Assembly: GCF_029227915.1 (NCBI RefSeq)
Contig: NC_079875.1
Location: 13,949,001 to 14,009,000 of the forward strand
Direction of reading: 5' to 3'
DNA: 60,000 nucleotides
Source of the DNA: Hydractinia symbiolongicarpus
Taxonomy: Eukaryota; Cnidaria; Hydrozoa; Anthoathecata; Hydractiniidae
The notes beneath the pieces are model-generated. The model made no database searches, was not told the origin of the DNA, and worked only from the letters and a program-made list of their open reading frames with translations. The first letter of the stretch is position 1, and each line of letters starts with the position of its first letter. The position numbers were made by a program, and so were the translations under genes. This document shows, piece by piece, positions 36,001-45,000 of this stretch.

Positions 36001-39000
36001 CTTCCTTTTTTGTTCCTCCAACTAGTCACACAAGCCGAAACAAAGGTACAGAGCCAGCAAAGCAACCTGCTCCAAGCCGTCAACATGCAAGCCTCCTTCG
36101 CCATCATTAACCAAAACATAGAGAACAAACAGTCAGGAATGAATTCGAAGCTATCACAACTGCAATCAATCGCTTCTCAGATGCCGTTCACCATCGAATA
36201 CAAACAGCGTGCGCAGTCCACCTTCTCACTACGGGGGGTCACTACCCTTACACGTATGATGTTCACAGTCGTGCAGTTTGATGTGCAAGTAAAAAGTTTA
36301 AACGGTATCCTGTGGTATTTGTTCTCAAATACAAATCTAATGGTGAGTACGAATGAGTAATTTTTATTTTATTTATTGCATCCCATAAAAGGGAACCTCT
36401 CACTATAAAAGCTCATGTTTTCGTATCAGAAGGTTTTTATAAGGGTTTCTTAAGCATGGGAAATAAATTTAGGTTCGTATAGTAAAAACGTTATATTGAA
36501 GATTCGTTATGTGGAGAGTATACTGTATATTTATTAAATTTAAGTAATGAGTTTCCAGGCTTATCTTGGCCAAGACGTTTGAGGCAAAGACATTTTTTTC
36601 GTTATTTTACGACTGTGAAAAAAAGCGACATATATTTTACCAGCGCGTAAACCAGGTAAAGATCGTTGAAATTAATTAGTTGTACTCTCCAGCACTCCGC
36701 GCAACGAAATAATGTCAGGAATCACGAAAGCATAGAAATTAATGGTAAACGGTCATGCTGACGTCAACAACAATTAGCACAACATAAACGTTCCGACTTA
36801 AACTGATGGCTAAGTCCACTCTGAACATAAACAAGTAAACTTTGGCAAGTTCAAGATGCGTGAATTTAATATAGAAATAGCCAACGCAATTACTTTGTGG
36901 CGAAAAAATTCGAAATTAGCTGTCTTCTCTCAATGTATTTGACCAAGACTGTAGCTCGAATTTACTATAACAGCTTTTGCAATGTTTTCTATGTGTAACA
37001 TGGCCTTTAAGCGATTATGCTGTGTTTACATTTAGACTGGCACTATGGGTTTGTACATGAAAAACGGTTACATGTATTTTGTTTACAATCTTGGATATGG
37101 TGACGTTATCGGTAAAAACTCAATGCAGCTTGCCATTGGTCGATGGTATACTGTCCACGTGACCAGATCGGGAATCGAGGCGTTTTTTATTCTTCGTGAC
37201 AGCACAGGTGTGTGGTTTTTTGTTTTATTTTACTTTAGTTTCGCGTTATTCTGGTTATCCTGCCGAAAAACTTATTTTGTAAATATGTTGCATTCAGGTT
37301 TTTCCTCAATGGTCATGATGAAATCAGCCTATGTTGGTGATGTCCGTTACATGAGCTTCGATGTCAACAGCCGATGGTATTTAAATGGTTTTCCTAGCGG
37401 CTTTATGGTAGGGAAACATGTTTGTTTGTTTTTTTCATTTTGTCTTTGTCCTTTTCATGTGTTTATTTGATATTTCTCTTTGAGATACTTTTATATTATT
37501 CCTTTCTTTTTTAATTGATTTTGTTGTTATGAATTTCACATTCGTACTTTGTGGTTATATATGTGATACTGGTACACAGATAACCCAAAAGGTCGTATAA
37601 ATTTTGTAATGTATTCATTAAAGTTAAAACAACTGAATGAACTTCAATCTCAAGTAATGACTGGTGAAGCTAGGCACTTGTGTTGAATGGTAAAGGCGTA
37701 TATATGATGAGGATGTATATAACGCTATATAAGTCTTTACATGCGTAATGTATAAAACATATATAAACATATATAAAATTAGGCATGTGTCTACAATTTA
37801 AATTGATTTTTTTCCTTCTGAACCTATAGACTCAACTTACAAGCACTTACGGCAGTTTTTACGGTGTTTACGACAACTTTTACTTAAATGGAGTATCGTA
37901 CAATTTATGGAACAGTTTTGACTTCAGTGGGCAAACAATTTACGCGAATTATCGATTCAGACTGCCTCCAGCAAGCAATGGCTCCGCTGTGACTTTCTTT
38001 GGGAACGGCTATATACGACAGAGAGTTGGCACATTCTTAGTCAGTAATAGTTTCTCGTCAGTGCAGTTAGAATTTCGTACGCTGAAAGATAATATCGTCA
38101 TTTTTGGTGTGACCGGCCAAACTGGAAGCTTTATTTACGGCTTGTATATTTTCGGCGGAAAACTCATGTTCCAGTTCGCCACAAGTTTGGGGAGCAACAT
38201 CGCCATTATCACTAATAAGTGAGTTTTTTTGTTTTTGTTCCGAGTTATGCAATCTAGGCCTCAGTTGTGCCAGCTAATATCGAATAGTAAAAAGAGATGT
38301 TTATCTTAGCATATGTCGATGTCCATATTGCACCATCTTGGGCAATATTTTTTATTTTAATAAATAAAAAACTTAGTTAGCATTGGATGAAAAACCAGAA
38401 TTAACATGCTAGATACAACTGTGTTAAAAAAGTCGTACCGGGTATCTAGCTAGACGGCTATTTACATCTTAACCCACAAACCTTTTTTGTTTAGTAATTT
38501 TTACAACAACGGGGACTGGTATCGAGTCATGATCTCTCGGAGTGGTGTAAACGCGACACTAAGTGTGCGATCTTTAAACCCAGCACATTTGCAGCTTTCT
38601 GAGTTAAAGACAAACTACATCGGCGTGACTAACCTACCCACAGGAATCGCAATCATCTTCGGCTCGACTTCAACCAACAGGTTAGTAATTTTTCGTGCAT
38701 TGTGTACATGGAAGTACCTATAAATGTTTATTTTAACATTCCAACTAAGACGTGCATCTTTGTTATGGTTTTCTTATTTGTATATCTATAGTCCCGTTCC
38801 TCCACCCGTCAGCGGTAAATTTGCTGGCGATATGCGATATGCGTCTTTCAGTGATGTCACAACCGGGAAGTTAATCCATCGCAGTTTCTTATCGTCGCAG
38901 TACCTAATCGAGGAAAAAGATACAAGTTATTATGGGATGATAAATGGGCAGGTACAAGTTGTTTGTTTGTTTGCTTGTTTCTTTGCCTGCCTCTCTGTCT

Positions 39001-42000
39001 GGTTGTATATTTAATTTTTATGGCGCACTTTCTGGGTAATACACCAGGTCACCTGTCATTGGTAAAGGATTCAGTTGGCCAAGCCTTCTATCGGCTTGAT
39101 GTATATTTAACCAGAGATTGTAAGAAACACAAAATGAAAACTTTTTTTAAGCTCCTGGTTGTAAAACTCGGACGATTTAACTTTCTTAGCTTCTGGTACT
39201 TTAGTGTAATCAGGATTTTTTAAAGCAGTGCAGCCGTTTTGCTACTACGTACAGGGTATTCCTGCAACAAAATAAACAGCATGTGTATGTGAAAATATAT
39301 TAACAAAATAAAAAAACAAGATTTTAAAAGGAAAGAGCGTAGCTGCACGACACAGAACAGACATATAACGAGTTTACAATACATTCAACAACCACTCTCA
39401 TTTATCACTTTGAGCACTGAAGCAGCAGAATGATCGTTAGCTTTGTGCCTTGGTCAAATTACTGGGTAGGAATCGAACCTACGACCTTGACACTGTTTAA
39501 TGTCACGCTCTACCAACTGAGCTACCAGTGAGGACCAAGACAGTTAGTCGACAGATCAAACCGCTTTTTAAGTTCTCATTGAGACAAAAGAGAAGTGGTC
39601 ATCTGAACATTACAAACAAATGTACAACCACCACCGCTTCCCTTTCAAATATACAAAATATACAACGTGTGTGAAATGTTTTTAAAATCGAAAGGTGTCC
39701 AAAAAGACAGCTTCTTTCTGTAATGTCTGCGATGTTGCACAGATTGTGTCCAGCATAGCAGCAAGCTTTTGTTTTTCTGCTAAAAGTTTTTTCTTTCCGA
39801 CAAAACGCCAGCGTTGTGCAAGCCTTCGCTCAATTTTTTCAATATCAACTCTGATTTTTTCTTCTACTGTATCCAGCTTAGTAACTGATTTTTTGATTGA
39901 TTTACCGACAGTTGTCTAAAGAAGAAGTGTATTAACAATAAAATCTAGAATGAAAATAAACTTTAAGGGAAGATCGTTGAAACTTTTTCAAGCTTCCTCG
40001 TAAGCGTTTGATTTTTACGGCGCCATTTGTATCTTCGCTAATTTAAAAAAAAGGTTACGAATAGCAGATATTTTACAAACTTACTTTTATGTCAATCACA
40101 CCGGCTTTGATACAAGAAATCTCCTTCTCTTTCTCCCGCAGCTCGACTTCCTTTCCACTAAGAACCAATTTGAGCAACTCAACTTCTGCAATTTTCACTG
40201 CAACAGCCTCTTTCTCTTCCAGTAACTCCAGCTTTGTTGTTTTGTGTTTTTCAATCAGCTTTCTCATGGACTTCACAAGAACGGTTTTCTTCTTATCAAT
40301 GATGATGGTAGCTTTGCGGAAACTGTGAAACTTTTGCCTCTTGTTGGTTTTTATCAAAGTAAAATCCTCGCAATAGGACACCTCATCTGAAAAGGAAACT
40401 TTTCTGGCTTTGTTGTTGTTGACAGCTTCATCTGTATCGAGCATTTGTTGTCCCTCCAACTGATCAATCTGTGTTTTTTTCTTATTCAAGCAAGATTTTA
40501 AGTTCTCGTGTTCACCCTTCTCCGTAGCTTCGCTTTTACCACCATCTTGATCTTCTTCCGAAGGCTTTCCTTTTACCTCCTCTTCTCCTCTACGTACTTC
40601 CCATGGCTGTTCAGCTTTAACCATACGTTTATCTACAATTTAATTTATTTTGTAATGAATTAAAAGTTCATTTTTTTGTTTCATAAGGAACTGAAAGTCC
40701 CTACTTATTTATGTAGATAGGTTTTATCGTAAGAACTATTATCTCCGCTCAGATCTTTCGCCGCTTCAATATCGGCAATCATCTTCGACATGTTGTCATA
40801 CTTCATCGTCATATGACGAGATCGTCGTTTTTTCCGTCTCATTAGTTGCTCATCACCAGCAGTATCTACCGGTAGTTGTATCCTTTCAATATATTCGACA
40901 TATTCTGGCGAGCAATCCATTTTAACTTTTTTTTTATTTATATTTTTTGTAAAACGAACCACTTCCTGAGAATATTGACGTCGAATAAAATTTGTAACCA
41001 ACTTTTACTAAACATAAATCAATTTGACGTCATATTTAGTTACGCAACATAATTGGCCCGGAATTTTATTAATTTCGTACCCAGTGCACCAGTGTTGTCA
41101 AAACGACGTTTTGACGGCGATCGATATTTTATCGATATTTTATCGTTTCGTTACTTTTTTGTTACTTTTTTAGTTCTGAATGTCTCCAACTAAACACGCG
41201 TAAAAAGTGCGAAAACACGACAAGTTTAGTGAATAATACTTAGATTTTACCTGTTTCTTTTTTTAGATCGTCGAAGGGGTCCGTTTCTATGGTTACATGT
41301 GGTGGTTAAAAACTGGTTCGTACGCGATGATTCAGACATTCCGATCGGTTGTTGTTTCGTCTATATACATCAGTTTCAAGACATCTCAACTCAGTGGATT
41401 GATTATGTATAAGACGGGAAGCGTAAGAATTTATCTACTTTGTTTTACCGCGTTAATTTTTTTTATCTTCGAGCGTGTGGATCGTGATTCCCAAATTTGT
41501 ATGGAAGTTTTTAAGTGTTTTTGCTTTGTTAATGTCATAAATCGCACAGCAGATCGTTTTCAGCTCTAAACAGTAATGGTCACACGTGAAATAGTGATAC
41601 ATACATGTAAGGGGGGGTTAAAAATCATGTGCCTGATACGCAAGAGATTTAATTTAAAACTCCAGGGTACAAAATAAGGAAGGTAATTGAAAATTACAGT
41701 CTTTTGGGGCTGCTATAATGTGGAGATGATAATAATCCCGCTTCTGGGAAATAATTTCTCTTAGAGTAATTATTCTTACCTGATTTAGGCATCGCAGCAT
41801 CATTTCTATATGGGCTTGATAGCTGGAAACTTGGTTGTTGTGCTTCAACGCAGCAACAGTATAATGGCGCCGTATGTTTCCTCCAATCTTACGTTGAGTG
41901 ACGGACAATGGCATAATATGAGCCTTGCTTACACAGGAGGAGGGTAAGTACTCTCCAACGTTGTTTATACACTGCAAAGATGGACAGATAGCAAGCTAAC

Positions 42001-45000
42001 TACCGAACTATTTCGTGATTTTATAAGAGGTACCCTTGAGTACTAATTACCGCTGGGAAAGGGTGAGTGGTTAAACGGGAGGGATTAATGTAATAAAAAT
42101 TAACATATGGCTGCAGAGTGGACAAAATGGATACTGCTAGTATACTGGTTGTTTTATTTTGTTAAACGGTAAATAGCAATGCAACACTACTCTCTTGCTT
42201 CTCTTCTGTAGACTACTTGCATTGTGAATTTCATAACAGATAAAAAATAAATTTCTAACGAAAAATACTTTGCTCATCTCGATAAATAGATAAAATGGGA
42301 GTTTCCAAATTGACAATCAAGGGAGGAGTGCCCCAAACTACCAATTAAGGGGAGGGGTGTTCCAAATAAACAATTAAAAATACCAAGTAATTGGTCATCT
42401 ATAGTACCTGTTTTCAACTAACACAATTTGAAGATGGTGTACATCAATTGTAGAGTAAATTTAAAGCCATTAAAGAACGGTACCAGTCTTAAATAGCCGG
42501 CGATGAAGGAGAGAATTTAACTATACTTATACCAGACTGCATTGCACCAAAATTAAAACAGAATCTTCCAAACATCTATGAACACACTTTGACAGCTTTT
42601 TTCTTTTCTTACTTTAATATTAAGAAGCAAATGTTTTTTTTAGTTTCCAGTTGCAGATCGACGCAAAAATCGTTTACACTGGATGGTTTGGCAACGTTGC
42701 ACTGACTACAATCGGTACTGGTGACGTGTACATAGGAGGGTTATCAAGTGGCGTGCAAATAGGAATGGCTGTGCCCACTACAAGACATCTGCAAATAGAT
42801 TTTGAAAGCTTCCTGATTAACAGAATGTAAGACATTTTGTTTTCAGCTTACTGAGAAAAATGCTACTTCGTTCCCAGGTCTTCTTGTCATTATTTGATGA
42901 GTCGGTAATGTTGGAAGAAAACCTGGCAAAGAGTTAGAAAGTGCTGGAAAGAGACTACGTTGTGAAACGCGTAGGTCAAAGAGTAACCGACTAAAATTTA
43001 AATGGCGCGAAATTTACAACAATGAATAAGATGCTAATTTGAATAAAACTGAAAGGAGCGTTTGCGGCTTAAACAATGTGATTTAAAAAAAACCCAACAA
43101 ATTTCCAATTTCTCTTTTCCATAGGCAACAGAATTTCTTTAGTGGAAGCTATGTTGGTGTGTCATACGCTGGAATAACGCCTGGGAGTAATCAAGCTCGA
43201 CCTCCGCCAGCCTGTGCTGCTTCGTTCCCAGACCTGATATTCGCTCCAGATCCTTTACAAGTTCGTTTCGGAAAAGTACCATGGGCGAGCATTCAAAGTT
43301 ACATCGGCTATCGATTATCAGCAAGTACAACGCAGAAGTATTTTCAGACAAGGTAGCCTTAAAATATTATCTTAAGTTTGTTGATATTTTTAGCAATCAA
43401 GTTGGCCTTTTAAACGAATTTAATTTAACAAGGTTTTTGGTGGTTTTATAATTGACTCAAAGCCACAACTTTTGAAATTTGAAACCGGTTATTATCCTGT
43501 GTACTGAAGTTGGATCTATAAACAAATTTAATTTATTGCGTTATATTTTTGCAGTTTTGTTGTAACGATGAGCTTCCGTGCCGTTTCTGGTGACGGTGTC
43601 ATATTTTACATCGCCAACAGCGACACAAACCCGACGCAGTATGTGTCACTAGAACTTATCAATGGGCGTTTGCGTTATGAATTTCATAATGGCCAAGGCA
43701 AGGTAACCATAGAGACCGGAAATACGACGAATTACGCGGGAGAAGGAAAATGGTATAAGGTTAGAGAATAAAGCTTTATAATCAAACTCCCCTCGTTTAG
43801 CTCTCCTCCGTCCCCTTCAGAAGTTCTAAATGCTTTGTACTTCCCACTCCTGGAATTTTCAATCAGTTTGAGGTTATTCATTAACCTCGTCCACAGGGTC
43901 TTGTGGCCCCTGAGCCGTTATTACGCCGTTATCAACTTCATGACAAGGCAAAATGCCCTTGGAACGAGGCTGGTGATTTATGGCTACCTTTATCTTCAAA
44001 TAAAGAACTCGATATCATTTTAGATATATCTGCTCCGTATTTATCAATTCGGTGCCATCCTAATTCCTGAAACGATGGAGTACAAAAACTCGCGTCACGA
44101 TCAAGCTGCACAACCGCTTTATTTGACCCGACCCCTGTACATTGGAGGCTTACCTAACAACATTGTTGCTAACCACTTCATGAAACGAAAGTATGGCTTC
44201 AACGGTTGTCTGCGCAAATTCGAAATATCGTCGGGATTCGAAACGTACGCAATAGATTTTACACGACCTGATCTCGGTGGAACGCAAACGGGAACAACTT
44301 CGTGTTATTCTAACACGGAGACGGGTGTTTATTTTAACGGAAAAGATTCGTGGGTAAATTACGGTGAGCACTTCGTTAATTTTCTTTTTTAATATTCGCT
44401 TTTTGGTCTTTTTTTCCATGCTTAACGAGGACTTGAAAATAGGTTGTAGACCCTCTCTTTAATGCTGCTAATAAGTAAGTCTAGGTTATGGGGTTTCCAT
44501 CATTAATCCTGTTCTCATGCTGAGACCAATGCCAAAGAGATCGCTAAGTGATTGCAGCTGTTTTTTCAATATCAGAGATTCAACACACAAATTCCAACAT
44601 TTAGTGCTTCCATTGGACAACTACTTCAGTTCCATGCAGACTGAATTGTGCTTGTTATTGTATCCGACTTTTTAATTTCAGCCAACAATTTTATCCTGCA
44701 CCCAGATTTTACTCTCGAGCTTCGATTCAGGACGTATAAACGTTCAGGAACACTCCTGTATTTATTCTCCAACCAAACACCAAATGGAGTGGGTGTCGGT
44801 AAGATCTTTAAACAATTTCGTTTATGCTACGTCCACGATGGTTTAATGTTGTCTTTAAAGGATTGAGATTCGTTTTTCGTAGGGAGTGGATTTGGGTCAT
44901 ATATGTTGTTGGAGTTAGAAGATGGAAAGGTATGTATGGTCGGTCTTACCAAGTATAGATATTAGATGTTTGCCTAACCTAACCTAACAGCTTGAAAAAA

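Noticed and set aside
44974-44990. (CCTAA)3 telomere-like repeat
   Set aside because: Only three units, inside a laminin intron; chance-level and unlike an interstitial telomere.
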